From an uncultured Duncaniella sp. (GTDB lineage Bacteria > Bacteroidota > Bacteroidia > Bacteroidales > Muribaculaceae), in NCBI GenBank assembly GCA_910586665.1, contig CAJUIX010000008.1, forward strand, positions 1 through 64,000: DNA of 64,000 nt, written 5' to 3'. The notes beneath the pieces are model-generated. The model was not told the origin of the DNA, did not search any database, and saw only the letters and a list, made by a program, of their open reading frames with translations. This document shows, in pieces, positions 16,427-25,096 of the stretch. Made by a program: the position numbers and the translations under genes. The first letter of the stretch is position 1. Every line of letters starts with the position of its first letter.

Positions 16427-19015
16427 ATGAATTTCAATAATTTCACAATCAAGTCACAGGAAGCTATCCAGAAGGCGATAGAGATTACCCGTGGAGCCGG
16501 CAACCAGGCCATAGAGCCTGTCCACCTGCTCAAGGGAGTCATGACCGAGGGTGAATCGCTGATCAACTTCATCTTCTCAAAGGTGGGAGCCAACACTGCC
16601 ACCCTGATGCGACAAGTTGACAGTAAGATTGCTGCCGAACCGAAAGTGTCGGGCGGCGAGCCTTACCTCAGCCGGACTTCCAACGACGTCCTTCAGAAAG
16701 CACTTGACATTGCAAAGAAACAGGGTGACGAATATGTCACGCTCGAGGCACTTCTCTTAGCCATATTCACGGTCAACTCTCCGGCTGCGACAATCCTCAA
16801 GGATGCCGGATTGAGCCAACGTGAGCTCGAATCGGCCGTAGGGGAGCTGCGCAAGGGCAAGAAGGCCACCGACCAGAGTGCCGAGGACACTTATCAGGCC
16901 CTGTCGAAGTATGCAATCAACCTCAACGAGCGCGCCCGCGAAGGGAAGCTCGACCCCGTGATTGGTCGTGACGACGAAATCCGACGCGTGCTCCAGATTC
17001 TGTCGCGCCGCACAAAGAACAATCCCATGCTCATCGGCGAGCCCGGCACAGGCAAGACTGCCATTGCCGAGGGACTCGCGCAGAGGATTGTCCGAGGCGA
17101 CGTCCCAGAGAACCTGCGCACGAAGCAGATCTATTCACTCGATATGGGCGCCCTCGTGGCGGGCGCGAAGTACAAAGGCGAGTTCGAAGAGCGACTCAAG
17201 GCTATCGTCAACGAGGTGACAGGTGCCGACGGCGAGATCATCCTCTTCATCGACGAAATCCACACCCTTGTCGGCGCCGGCAAGGGGGAGGGCGCTATGG
17301 ATGCCGCCAACATCCTCAAACCCGCTCTCGCGCGCGGCGAGCTGAGATCAATCGGCGCGACGACGCTCGACGAGTATCAGAAGTATTTCGAGAAGGACAA
17401 GGCGCTCGAGCGCCGCTTCCAGAAAGTGATGGTCAACGAGCCTGACGAGGCTGCCGCCATCGCCATCCTCCGCGGTCTGAAGGAGCGCTACGAGAACCAC
17501 CACAAGGTCCGTATCCGTGACGAGGCGATTATAGCCGCCGTCACCCTCTCGGAGCGCTATATCACCGACCGCTTCCTCCCCGACAAGGCCATAGACCTGG
17601 TCGACGAGGCCGCCTCGAAGCTCCGACTTGAAATCGACTCCGTCCCCCAGGCTCTCGACGAAATCAGCCGCCTCATAGCGCAGAAGGAAATCGAGCGCGA
17701 AGCCATCAAGCGCGAGGGCGACACGGAAAAGGTGAAGGAAATCGAGAAGGACCTCGCCGACCTCCGCGACCAGGAGAAGGAATTCACCGCGAAGTGGAAG
17801 GCCGAGAAGGACCTCATCAACAAAATCCAGCAGAACAAAATCGACATCGAGCAGCTCAACTTCGACGCCGAGCGCGCCGAGCGCGAAGGCGACTACGCGA
17901 AGGTGGCCGAAATCCGCTATTCGAAAGTCCAGCAGAAGGAGCAGGAGAACGCCGCTATCCAGGAGCAGCTCAAGGCCATGCAGGGTGAGAAGGCCTTCAT
18001 CAAGGAGGAAGTCGACTCGGAGGATATAGCCGACGTCGTGTCGCGCTGGACCGGCATCCCTGTCAACAAGATGGTGCAGAGCGAGAAGGAAAAGCTTCTC
18101 CACCTCGAGGACGAGCTCCACAGCCGCGTGGTCGGGCAGAACGACGCCATCGCCGCCATTGCCGACGCCGTGCGCCGCTCGCGTGCGGGACTCAACGACC
18201 CGCGCCGACCGATTGGCTCGTTCATCTTCCTCGGCACGACCGGTGTCGGAAAGACGGAGCTTGCAAAGGCACTGGCCGAATACCTCTTCGACGACGAAAA
18301 CATGATGACGCGTATCGACATGAGCGAGTATCAGGAGAAACACTCCGTGAGCCGACTCGTCGGAGCGCCTCCGGGATACGTCGGATATGACGAGGGGGGC
18401 CAGCTCACCGAGGCCGTGCGCCGCAAGCCATACTCGGTGGTGCTCTTCGACGAAATCGAGAAGGCACACCCCGACGTGTTCAACATCCTCCTGCAAGTCC
18501 TCGACGACGGCCGTCTGACCGACAACAAGGGCCGTATGGTCAACTTCAAGAACACTATCATCATCATGACATCCAACATGGGCTCCCACGTCATCCGCGA
18601 CAACTTCGCCAAGATGACTCCCGAGACCCGCGGGGAGGTCATCGAGAGCACCAAGAGCGAGGTAATCGAGCTGCTAAAGCAGACGATACGTCCCGAGTTC
18701 CTCAACCGTATCGACGAGATAATCATGTTTACCCCGCTCGACGAGAAGGAAATCGAGGAAATCGTCGGACTTCAGATCAAGTCCATCCAGAAGATGCTCG
18801 CCAAGAACGGTATCACGCTCGAAGTCACCCCGAAGGCGCTCAAATATCTCGCCGAGGAGGGCTACGACCCCGAATTCGGCGCCCGCCCCGTCAAGCGTGT
18901 CATCCACAGGATGGTGCTCAACCAGCTCTCGAAGGACATACTTGCCCAGAAAGTCGACCGCGAACACCCGATTATCATCGACTATGACGGCTCGGACATA
19001 GTGTTCCGCAACTAA
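16427..19015 (+). CDS. clpB: ClpB disaggregase chaperone
   Basis: ClpB is the hexameric Hsp100 chaperone that threads aggregated proteins with help from DnaK. The 862-residue protein has the N-terminal double Clp_N repeat (NFTIKSQEAIQKAIEITR onward), a first AAA+ domain with Walker A GEPGTGKTAIAEG and FIDEIHTLVGAG, the middle coiled coil (about 400-525, very rich in Glu and Lys), and a second AAA+ domain with GTTGVGKTELAKA and VVLFDEIEKAHPDVFN. The length matches ClpB, and the coiled coil separates it from ClpC and ClpA. The gene stands alone between the tonB terminator and a structured leader. Confidence 0.97.
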   Translation: MNFNNFTIKSQEAIQKAIEITRGAGNQAIEPVHLLKGVMTEGESLINFIFSKVGANTATLMRQVDSKIAAEPKVSGGEPYLSRTSNDVLQKALDIAKKQGDEYVTLEALLLAIFTVNSPAATILKDAGLSQRELESAVGELRKGKKATDQSAEDTYQALSKYAINLNERAREGKLDPVIGRDDEIRRVLQILSRRTKNNPMLIGEPGTGKTAIAEGLAQRIVRGDVPENLRTKQIYSLDMGALVAGAKYKGEFEERLKAIVNEVTGADGEIILFIDEIHTLVGAGKGEGAMDAANILKPALARGELRSIGATTLDEYQKYFEKDKALERRFQKVMVNEPDEAAAIAILRGLKERYENHHKVRIRDEAIIAAVTLSERYITDRFLPDKAIDLVDEAASKLRLEIDSVPQALDEISRLIAQKEIEREAIKREGDTEKVKEIEKDLADLRDQEKEFTAKWKAEKDLINKIQQNKIDIEQLNFDAERAEREGDYAKVAEIRYSKVQQKEQENAAIQEQLKAMQGEKAFIKEEVDSEDIADVVSRWTGIPVNKMVQSEKEKLLHLEDELHSRVVGQNDAIAAIADAVRRSRAGLNDPRRPIGSFIFLGTTGVGKTELAKALAEYLFDDENMMTRIDMSEYQEKHSVSRLVGAPPGYVGYDEGGQLTEAVRRKPYSVVLFDEIEKAHPDVFNILLQVLDDGRLTDNKGRMVNFKNTIIIMTSNMGSHVIRDNFAKMTPETRGEVIESTKSEVIELLKQTIRPEFLNRIDEIIMFTPLDEKEIEEIVGLQIKSIQKMLAKNGITLEVTPKALKYLAEEGYDPEFGARPVKRVIHRMVLNQLSKDILAQKVDREHPIIIDYDGSDIVFRN

Positions 19016-19062
19016 ATGAGCTTACACACCAACATATATACCCTTATGAACCGAACCCCGGA

Positions 19063-19139
19063 CGGGAGTGTTGACCGAAAGAGTCCCGCTCTGCAAAGTA
19101 CACTCCCGCCCACTCACTTTCCTCCCCCGCGAAAGCGGG
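19063..19139 (+). other. Cluster of hairpins between clpB and the lipoprotein gene
   Basis: The gap after clpB contains a 9-bp perfect stem (CGGGAGTGT at 19063-19071 with its complement at 19100-19108) enclosing an inner AGAG/CTCT stem. It is followed by a CCCGC-GAAA-GCGGG tetraloop hairpin (19126-19139) and a further possible TGGT/ACCA stem near 19165-19189. There is no T-run, so it is not a standard terminator. It may be a leader RNA or simply the clpB 3' end. Confidence 0.45.
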
Positions 19140-19237
19140 AAGAACAACGCATGAACTAACACTGGTCCGGCGCCCGAGGACGGCACCAGGACCGGCACAT
19201 CGAATGAAACACTATTTATTATTTTTCAAAAAACACT

Positions 19238-19726
19238 ATGAAACGTATCCTTTATCTTCTATTCGTAATTCCGCTTCTCGGTCTCATATCCTCATGTAGC
19301 GATGACAAGGATCTTCCGCAGGTGAGCCTCTCGCTCGACTATTCGGGAGCCACCGAGCAGGACGGCACAATCTATGTGGTGCAGGGCGACACGCTCGACA
19401 TCACCGCACTGCGCGCAGTCCCCGCCGAGGGCACGAAGGCAGCGACAATCACCAATGTCACCTACTTCTGGGACGGTATCCCCCAGGGGATCTTCCCGGT
19501 CTCACCCTTCCCTATCAGCATCAAGACAGCTGACATGGAACTTGGCAAGCACTATCTCGGCGTCAACGCCACAATCCTCCAGGTTGACAAGGAAATCGGC
19601 TTTGCCGTTACCCAGTTCCCTATCATGATTGTAGCCAGCGATGCAGAGCAGCCAGGAGAGGGTGACGGCGGAACAATCAACCCCGATACCCGTATCACAG
19701 ACAATGAGAACGCGACCGGGAAATAA
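19238..19726 (+). CDS. Small lipoprotein of unknown function
   Basis: The 162-residue protein has a lipoprotein signal peptide ending in the lipobox LISSC, so it is predicted to be lipidated and exported. After the cysteine come SDDKDLP and a mostly beta-strand domain (LSLDYSGATEQDGTIYVVQG, VTYFWDGIPQGIF) reminiscent of an immunoglobulin-like fold. The last 25 residues are polar and probably disordered (EQPGEGDGGTINPD). I do not recognise a family. It stands alone between clpB and metK, behind the hairpin cluster at 19063-19139, with no obvious partner. Confidence 0.8.
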   Translation: MKRILYLLFVIPLLGLISSCSDDKDLPQVSLSLDYSGATEQDGTIYVVQGDTLDITALRAVPAEGTKAATITNVTYFWDGIPQGIFPVSPFPISIKTADMELGKHYLGVNATILQVDKEIGFAVTQFPIMIVASDAEQPGEGDGGTINPDTRITDNENATGK

Positions 19727-19850
19727 CGAATCCCGACGAATAAGCAATATTGCCGCAGCCGCCCCCGGGTCAGCTACGGCAATTTTTTATGGGTTATTAT
19801 GACGAGTTGGAAAAAAATGAAAGATTATGCGGAGTTTCAAATTAAATTCG

Positions 19851-19858
19851 TAACTTTG
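19851..19858 (+). promoter_or_regulatory. -7 box of the metK transcript
   Basis: TAACTTTG fits the TAnnTTTG consensus. The predicted start falls near 19865, just ahead of the riboswitch at 19872, which is the right arrangement for a leader RNA. No clear -33 box was found. Confidence 0.6.
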
Positions 19859-19871
19859 CAGTCGAAAATCA

Positions 19872-19920
19872 AAGTGGAAAAATTTGGCTGCTTGCAACCA
19901 CTTCAAAAAATGCTAAAATC
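19872..19920 (+). promoter_or_regulatory. SAM-II/SAM-V-like S-adenosylmethionine riboswitch
   Basis: The element shows the SAM-II/SAM-V pattern. The P1 stem is AAGTGG (19872-19877) with CCACTT (19898-19903). The conserved loop GCTTGCAA precedes the 3' strand, and TGCTAAA (19911-19917) can form the H-type pseudoknot with the loop (UUUGG with CUAAA). It lies in the 300-base leader of metK, the SAM synthetase gene, so negative feedback is expected. Hairpins downstream (GGGAG/CTCCC near 19955-19973 and GCACAT/ATGTGC near 20036-20050) may be part of the expression platform. The call rests on motif and context, not on a covariance model. Confidence 0.75.
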
Positions 19921-20162
19921 GCACCCCGCGGAGAGGGCGTCAGGCTCATTCCGGGAGGGTTCCAAATCTCCCCTCGCATTTCGGATTACGAGGATTTAGA
20001 CTTTTGAGATTCATCGCGGGCCTTTTTGAGCCGCACGCACATGAATGTGCTTACTACGGGGCCGGATGAGAAAATGTTGAAGCAGGCAGAGCGTACAGTC
20101 CACGCAGTTTTTCAAGTGCCGACTTCGACATTTTATTTTTTATACATATACCATATATTGAT

Positions 20163-21488
20163 ATGAAAACTTATCTCTTCACATCGGAATCTGTATCCGA
20201 AGGACATCCCGACAAAGTTGCCGACCAGATATCGGACGCCATACTTGACGAATTTCTTGCCCGCGACCCGAAGTCGAAGGTGGCGTGCGAGACACTCGTG
20301 ACCACCGGGCAGGTAGTGATTGCCGGCGAGGTCAAGAGCGAGGCATATATCGACCTGATGGAGGTGACCCGCGACGTGATCCGCAACATCGGCTACAACC
20401 GCAGCGCCCTCAAGTTTGACGGAGAGGCCTGCGGCGTCTTCTCCGCCCTCCACGAGCAGAGCGCCGACATCAACCGCGGCGTGGAACGCGAAGAGCTGGA
20501 GGCACAGGGCGCCGGCGACCAGGGTATGATGTTCGGCTATGCCTGCAACGAGACCCTCAACTATATGCCGCTGACCATCGACCTCTCGCACCGCCTGCTC
20601 CAGGAGCTTGCCGACATACGCCGCGAGGAGAAGGAGATGACCCACGAGAAGCGCGGACGCGTCTACACCTATCTCCGCCCTGACTCCAAGAGCCAGGTGA
20701 CGGTGGAGTATGACGAGAACAACCGCCCGCTGCGTGTGGACACTATCGTCATCTCGACCCAGCACGACGAATTCATACTCCCGACCGACGACTCCGACAG
20801 CGCGCGTGCCGCAGCCGACCGCGCCATGCAGCAGCGCATCGCAGAGGATGTGCGCAAGGTGCTCATCCCCCGCGTAAAGGCCAAGCTCCGCCTGGAGGAG
20901 GCCGCGCTCATCGGCGACGACGTAAAGCTGCTGGTCAACCCGACGGGCAAGTTTGTCATCGGCGGCCCCCACGGCGACACCGGCCTGACAGGCCGTAAAA
21001 TCATCGTCGATACCTACGGCGGCCACGGCGCACACGGCGGCGGCGCTTTCTCAGGCAAGGACCCCTCCAAGGTGGACCGCTCGGCAGCATACGCCGCACG
21101 CCACATAGCTAAGAATCTCGTGGCCGCAGGAGTGGCCGACCGCGTGCTCGTGCAGGTGGCCTACGCTATCGGCGAGGCAAAGCCCGTGAGCCTCTGCGTG
21201 AACACCTACGGCACCGCCAAGGTTAATATGTCGGATTCGGAAATTGCGGCCAAAATCAACAGCATGCCCTGCTTCGACATGACTCCCTACGCTATTGAGA
21301 AGCGCCTGGGGCTGCGCAACCCTATCTATCGCGAGACGGCAAGCTACGGCCACCTCGGACGCACTCCCATGACTGTGACCAAGGAGTTCCACTCGAAGTA
21401 TGAGCCGAGTTTCACCCGCACGGTCGAGCTCTTTACCTGGGAGAAGCTTGATGCCGTCCCCGAGGTAAAGAAGGTGTTCGGGCTGTAA
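20163..21488 (+). CDS. metK: S-adenosylmethionine synthase
   Basis: MetK makes S-adenosylmethionine from methionine and ATP. The 441-residue protein shows the family signatures: the N-terminal SVSEGHPDKVADQISDAILD, the flexible-loop and ATP region (GAGDQGMMFGYACNET), and FVIGGPHGDTGLTGRKIIVD with the conserved GGAFSGKDPSKVDRSAAY. It is somewhat longer than the 384 residues of E. coli, as in other Bacteroidetes. A SAM-II/SAM-V-like riboswitch lies in the leader and a terminator follows at 21545-21588. Confidence 0.97.
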   Translation: MKTYLFTSESVSEGHPDKVADQISDAILDEFLARDPKSKVACETLVTTGQVVIAGEVKSEAYIDLMEVTRDVIRNIGYNRSALKFDGEACGVFSALHEQSADINRGVEREELEAQGAGDQGMMFGYACNETLNYMPLTIDLSHRLLQELADIRREEKEMTHEKRGRVYTYLRPDSKSQVTVEYDENNRPLRVDTIVISTQHDEFILPTDDSDSARAAADRAMQQRIAEDVRKVLIPRVKAKLRLEEAALIGDDVKLLVNPTGKFVIGGPHGDTGLTGRKIIVDTYGGHGAHGGGAFSGKDPSKVDRSAAYAARHIAKNLVAAGVADRVLVQVAYAIGEAKPVSLCVNTYGTAKVNMSDSEIAAKINSMPCFDMTPYAIEKRLGLRNPIYRETASYGHLGRTPMTVTKEFHSKYEPSFTRTVELFTWEKLDAVPEVKKVFGL

Positions 21489-21544
21489 GGGCTTATTATT
21501 TTTAAAACAATCATTTGTTTTCCCAGCATTGGGGTGGATATGGC

Positions 21545-21588
21545 AACGAGGCTGCATCAGCGGAAGTTATCCGGGATGCAGCCTCGTT
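21545..21588 (+). terminator. Intrinsic terminator after metK
   Basis: A 14-bp perfect stem (21545-21558 with 21575-21588, AACGAGGCTGCATC and its complement) is followed by CAATTTTCTT. Confidence 0.85.
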
Positions 21589-21609
21589 CAATTTTCTTGG
21601 AGGGAATTA

Positions 21610-21654
21610 TAGGGCTAATAGGAGTAATAGGGCCAATAGGAGCAATAGGAGGCT
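21610..21654. repeat. 9-bp tandem repeat, about five units
   Basis: Units TAGGGCTAA, TAGGAGTAA, TAGGGCCAA, TAGGAGCAA and TAGGAGGCT follow one another without gaps between the metK terminator and the 3' end of upp. The same TAGGGCTAA-TAGGAG series reappears at 63981-64000, more than 40 kb away. Confidence 0.75.
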
Positions 21655-21676
21655 GTGCCGAAAGACTATTAGACTA

Positions 21677-22330
21677 TTACTCCTTGATGCCGTAGGCGAG
21701 GTCGCCGGCGTCGCCGAGACCGGGGACGATGTAGGAATGGGCGTTGATGACATCGTCGATGGCTCCGACCCATACGGTGGTCTTGTCCTCGGGGAAGGTG
21801 CGGCAGACGTAGTCAATGGCCTGCTGCGAAGCTATGATTGATGCGACGTGGATGTGGGCGGGCTCACCCTTGGTGAGGAGGGCACGGTAGCTCAGCTCCA
21901 TAGAGGCGCCCGTGGCGAGCATGGGGTCGGCTATGACGAGGGTCTTGCCGTCGATTTTAGGGGAGGCTATGTACTCGATGAAGACATCGAAGTTCTCCTT
22001 TTCGCGATATTTGCGGTAGGCGGATACGAAGGCGTTCTGAGCGCTGTCGAAGTAGTCGAGGAAGCCTTTGTGGAAGGGGATTCCGGCACGGAAGATTGTC
22101 GCAAGTACCACTTCCTCGTCGAGTACCTGGCACTTGGCCACCGAGAGGGGAGTCTGGACGTCGACAGTCTTGTATTTCATGCGCTTTGAAAGCTCATAGG
22201 CCATAATCTCGCCTATGCGCTCGAGGTTGCGGCGGAAGCGGAGCATGTCGGACTGCACGTTGACGTCGCGCAACTCGCTCATATACTGGCTCACTAAGGA
22301 GGGTGTGTCGGCAAAATTGATGATTTCCAT
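21677..22330 (-). CDS. upp: Uracil phosphoribosyltransferase
   Basis: Upp salvages uracil to UMP using PRPP. The 217-residue protein has the family pattern LRDVNVQSDMLRFRRNLERI, the central ATIFRAGIPFHKGF and the PRPP-binding segment VIADPMLATGASMELSYRAL. The C-terminus DVINAHSYIVPGLGDAGDLA matches the usual PGLGDAGDR-type ending, which contacts uracil. It converges on metK. A promoter with -7 TACTTTTG lies 30 bases upstream of the start. Confidence 0.96.
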   Translation of the reverse strand: MEIINFADTPSLVSQYMSELRDVNVQSDMLRFRRNLERIGEIMAYELSKRMKYKTVDVQTPLSVAKCQVLDEEVVLATIFRAGIPFHKGFLDYFDSAQNAFVSAYRKYREKENFDVFIEYIASPKIDGKTLVIADPMLATGASMELSYRALLTKGEPAHIHVASIIASQQAIDYVCRTFPEDKTTVWVGAIDDVINAHSYIVPGLGDAGDLAYGIKE

Positions 22331-22359
22331 AATTCAGAGTTTTTTCAGGATTAGTAAGG

Positions 22360-22390
22360 CAAAAGTAGTCAAATTTCCAAGGCTCGGCAA
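22360..22390 (-). promoter_or_regulatory. upp promoter
   Basis: On the minus strand a TTG (22388-22390) is followed after 20 bases by TACTTTTG (22360-22367), matching the Bacteroidetes promoter pattern. The start point would be near 22353, about 23 bases before the ATG. Confidence 0.6.
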
Positions 22391-22409
22391 CAGGCGGAAG
22401 TGAAAAAAA

Positions 22410-23303
22410 TCATAAAGAACCGCAGCCGCGCAACCGATTGGCAAGAAGGTTGGCAAACTGGTAGTTTTTGAGATTCCAGCGGGGGTAGATGAGAAGTTCG
22501 GGGGGCGACTGTGAGACGAAGCGCTCCACGGCTATGTCAGGCCGGAGGCGGCGGATAATCTTCACACAAAGATCGGCATACTCCCCGGCAGTGAAGCGGG
22601 TGATGTCATAGAGACCCTCCTCGACGTCGCGGGCCATGCGCGTGCCGCGGATAAGCTGGAGCTGGTGAATCTTCACGGTGTCGACCGGGAGGAGGTTGAC
22701 ACCGTCAATTGTGCGGAGCATGGCGTCCTCGTCCTCCCCGGGAAGTCCCATAATCAGGTGTAGCCCCACAGGGAGACCGGCGGCATGGGTGCGGGTGACG
22801 GCGTCGACCGTGTCGGCCCATGTGTGGCAGCGGTTGACGCGCTCCAGGGTGGCGTCGCAGGCGCTCTCGGCCCCGTACTCCACCATGACCCACGAAGGGA
22901 GCGCAGCGAGGCGGTCGAGAAGTTGCCGGGGCATGCAGTCGGGACGCGTGCCGATGATGAGGCCAACGACATCGTCGACCGCCAAAGCCTCCTCGTAGAG
23001 GCCGACAAGGCGGTCAATGTCTGAAGAGTGGGTGTTGGTATAGGCCTGGAAGTAGGCGAGATACTTCATCTGCGGGTACTTCCGGGCGAAAAAGTCCTTA
23101 CCCTCGGCCAACTGCGCTGCCACACCGAGCGCCGGCGCGCAGTAGGCCGGGTTGAATGACTGGTTGTTGCAATAGGTGCATCCCCCTCGCCCCTTCGTCC
23201 CGTCGCGGTTTGGACAGGTGAAGCCGGCGTTGACGGCAATCTTCTGTACCTTGAAGGGGAAATGGTCCGAGAGGAAGTCGGCAAAGTCGCGATAGGGCTT
23301 CAT
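22410..23303 (-). CDS. Radical SAM protein of the TIGR01212/YhcC family
   Basis: The 297-residue protein belongs to the YhcC-type radical SAM family. Its 4Fe-4S cysteines are in CPNRDGTKGRGGCTYCNNQ, the family variant in which the first Cys is separated from the CxxC by a long loop. Other conserved blocks are QAYTNTH, IGTRPDC and GLHLIMGLPGEDEDAML. The substrate of the family is not established to my knowledge. The start codon overlaps the aroC stop by four bases (ATGA), so the two are translationally coupled and belong to the ybaK-aroC-yhcC operon. Confidence 0.9.
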   Translation of the reverse strand: MKPYRDFADFLSDHFPFKVQKIAVNAGFTCPNRDGTKGRGGCTYCNNQSFNPAYCAPALGVAAQLAEGKDFFARKYPQMKYLAYFQAYTNTHSSDIDRLVGLYEEALAVDDVVGLIIGTRPDCMPRQLLDRLAALPSWVMVEYGAESACDATLERVNRCHTWADTVDAVTRTHAAGLPVGLHLIMGLPGEDEDAMLRTIDGVNLLPVDTVKIHQLQLIRGTRMARDVEEGLYDITRFTAGEYADLCVKIIRRLRPDIAVERFVSQSPPELLIYPRWNLKNYQFANLLANRLRGCGSL

Positions 23304-24376
23304 ATCCTTGCCGCTCGGTTAAGCAGAGCGGCGTCAAGCATCACAATCGCAGCCATAGCCTCGACAATGGGCACGGCGCGGGGGATCACACAGGGGTCAT
23401 GGCGCCCGCGGGCCTTGAGAGTGATGACGTTGCCGTCGGAGTCGACAGTCGGGACATCCTTCATGAGCGTGGCCACCGGCTTGAAGGCCACACGGAAATA
23501 TATGTCCTCCCCGTTGGAGATACCCCCCTGGATGCCGCCGGAATTGTTGGAGGCTATGCCTATGCCGCCCCTGCCGTCGGGGACAAAGGTGTCCATTACC
23601 TGGCTTCCGCGGAGGGAGACGCCGCCGAAGCCCATGCCATATTCGAAAGCCTTGCTCGCGTTGATGCTCATCATGGCTTCGGCCAGGCGTGCGCCAAGGC
23701 GTCCGAACACCGGCTCACCGAGTCCGGCGGGAGCTCCGGTGATGACACAGCTGACGATGCCGCCGATAGTGTCGCCCTCCTTCTTGATGTCGAGGATATA
23801 GTCCTCCATTTCCTTGGCCTTGGCGGGGTCGGGGCAGCGGACGGGGTTGGAGTCGACAAGCGAGAGGTCGAGCGACGGGTAGGGGGCGTCGAGGGCTATG
23901 TGGCCCACCTGCGAGGTGTAGGCGGTAATCTTTATGCCCATCTGTTCGAGAGCCTGGCGCGCGAAAGCACCGGCCACGACGCGCGTGGCCGTCTCGCGGG
24001 CGCTCGAGCGTCCGCCGCCGCGATAGTCGCGCAGGCCGTATTTGGATGTATAGGTGAAGTCGGCGTGCGAGGGGCGGAAAGCGTCGCGAAGCTGGCCGTA
24101 GTCCTGCGAATGCTGGTTCTCGTTGCGGATTATAAAACCTATCGGGCAGCCGATGGTGACGCCCTCGAAAAGGCCTGAGAGGATTTCGACGGTGTCGCTC
24201 TCGCGGCGTGCAGTAGTGATGAGCGACTGGCCCGGACGTCGGCGGTCAAGCTCGTGCTGCACTCGGTCGAGGTCGATTTTCAGGCCGGCAGGCATGCCGT
24301 CGATGACACCGCCTATTGCGGCTCCGTGGCTTTCGCCGAAGCCGGTGAATGTGAATATTTTGCCGATGGTGTTCAT
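23300..24376 (-). CDS. aroC: Chorismate synthase
   Basis: AroC converts 5-enolpyruvylshikimate 3-phosphate to chorismate, the last shared step of aromatic biosynthesis, with reduced FMN as cofactor. The 358-residue protein shows the signatures GESHGAAIGGVIDGMPAG, RRRPGQSLITTARRESDTVE, RDYRGGGRSSARETATRVVAG and the C-terminal KARGRHDPCVIPRAVPIVEA. It starts 24 bases after the ybaK stop and overlaps the radical SAM gene by four bases, so it is the middle gene of a three-gene operon. No other aro genes are nearby. Confidence 0.97.
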   Translation of the reverse strand: MNTIGKIFTFTGFGESHGAAIGGVIDGMPAGLKIDLDRVQHELDRRRPGQSLITTARRESDTVEILSGLFEGVTIGCPIGFIIRNENQHSQDYGQLRDAFRPSHADFTYTSKYGLRDYRGGGRSSARETATRVVAGAFARQALEQMGIKITAYTSQVGHIALDAPYPSLDLSLVDSNPVRCPDPAKAKEMEDYILDIKKEGDTIGGIVSCVITGAPAGLGEPVFGRLGARLAEAMMSINASKAFEYGMGFGGVSLRGSQVMDTFVPDGRGGIGIASNNSGGIQGGISNGEDIYFRVAFKPVATLMKDVPTVDSDGNVITLKARGRHDPCVIPRAVPIVEAMAAIVMLDAALLNRAARI

Positions 24377-24399
24377 TTGATTTAATTCTTAATGCATAA

Positions 24400-24888
24400 T
24401 TATTCTTTAGGGGTGGCGATGTCTGCGAGGGTACCTTTGGTGTATGTGAGTAGGTCGGCGGGGGAGATTTTGAACTGCAGGCCGCGCTGCCCGGCGGAGA
24501 CGTAGACGAAGGGGAAGTCCGACAGGGTGGTGTGGAAGTAGGTCGGAAAGGGTTTCTTCATCCCTACGGGTGAGCAGCCGCCGCGGATGTAGCCCGTCAG
24601 CGGGAGAAGCTCTTTCATCGGTATCATCTCGGCTTTCTTCGCACCGGCAGCCTTGGCCGCCTTTTTGAGGTCGACCTCCATGTTGCCGGGTATGACGCAT
24701 ACGAAGTGGCCCACGCGCTCGCCGTGGAGGACGAGGGTCTTGAAGACGCAGTTGATGTCCTCGCCGAGCTCCTCGGCCACATGCTCTGCGGCGAGGTTGT
24801 CGGGGTCGACCTTATAGGGGATAAGCTCGTAGCTGATTTTTGCACGGTCAAGCAGCCGCGCGGCATTTGTCTTAGACACTTTATCCAT
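24400..24888 (-). CDS. ybaK: YbaK/EbsC-family Cys-tRNA(Pro) deacylase
   Basis: Members of the family hydrolyse Cys-tRNA(Pro), correcting mischarging by prolyl-tRNA synthetase. From the ATG at 24888 the protein has 162 residues. It starts KTNAARLLDRAKISYELIPY and shows VFKTLVLHGERVGHFVCVIP (the conserved KTL and H), AKKAEMIPMKELLPLTGYIRGGCSP with the GxxxGGxSP family loop, and FVSAGQRGLQ-type ending. The frame stays open to 24987, but a promoter at 24909-24940 lies within that extension, so 24888 is preferred. aroC follows 24 bases downstream. Confidence 0.93.
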   Translation of the reverse strand: MDKVSKTNAARLLDRAKISYELIPYKVDPDNLAAEHVAEELGEDINCVFKTLVLHGERVGHFVCVIPGNMEVDLKKAAKAAGAKKAEMIPMKELLPLTGYIRGGCSPVGMKKPFPTYFHTTLSDFPFVYVSAGQRGLQFKISPADLLTYTKGTLADIATPKE

Positions 24889-24908
24889 AAAGAATTCAAT
24901 AAGGAAAA

Positions 24909-24940
24909 CAAAAGTAGAATTTTTCTGAAAGAAATGCAAA
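24909..24940 (-). promoter_or_regulatory. Promoter of the ybaK-aroC-yhcC operon
   Basis: On the minus strand TTTG (24937-24940) and TACTTTTG (24909-24916) are separated by 20 bases, a full consensus match. The start point near 24902 leaves a 14-base leader before the ATG at 24888. Confidence 0.75.
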
Positions 24941-25007
24941 TTTGAGTCAGAGATGCCGCGGTTTTTGAAGCTCTGTATGTCCAACAAGCATACTTTTTTG
25001 ATATAAC

Positions 25008-25038
25008 TTGCAGGCTATCCAGAATTATCATATATTTG
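25008..25038 (+). promoter_or_regulatory. Promoter of the small membrane protein gene at 25097
   Basis: TTG (25008-25010) and TATATTTG (25031-25038) are 20 bases apart, giving a start near 25045 and a leader of about 50 bases. Confidence 0.6.
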
Positions 25039-25096
25039 CTTAGAAAATTTTTTTTGATGCTCTATAATTTAACTTAAAACTATAAATCAATCTATC

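Noticed and set aside
19799..19999. Open frame of 66 codons ahead of metK
   Set aside because: It overlaps the -7 box and the SAM-II/V-like riboswitch, and its product has no recognisable features.
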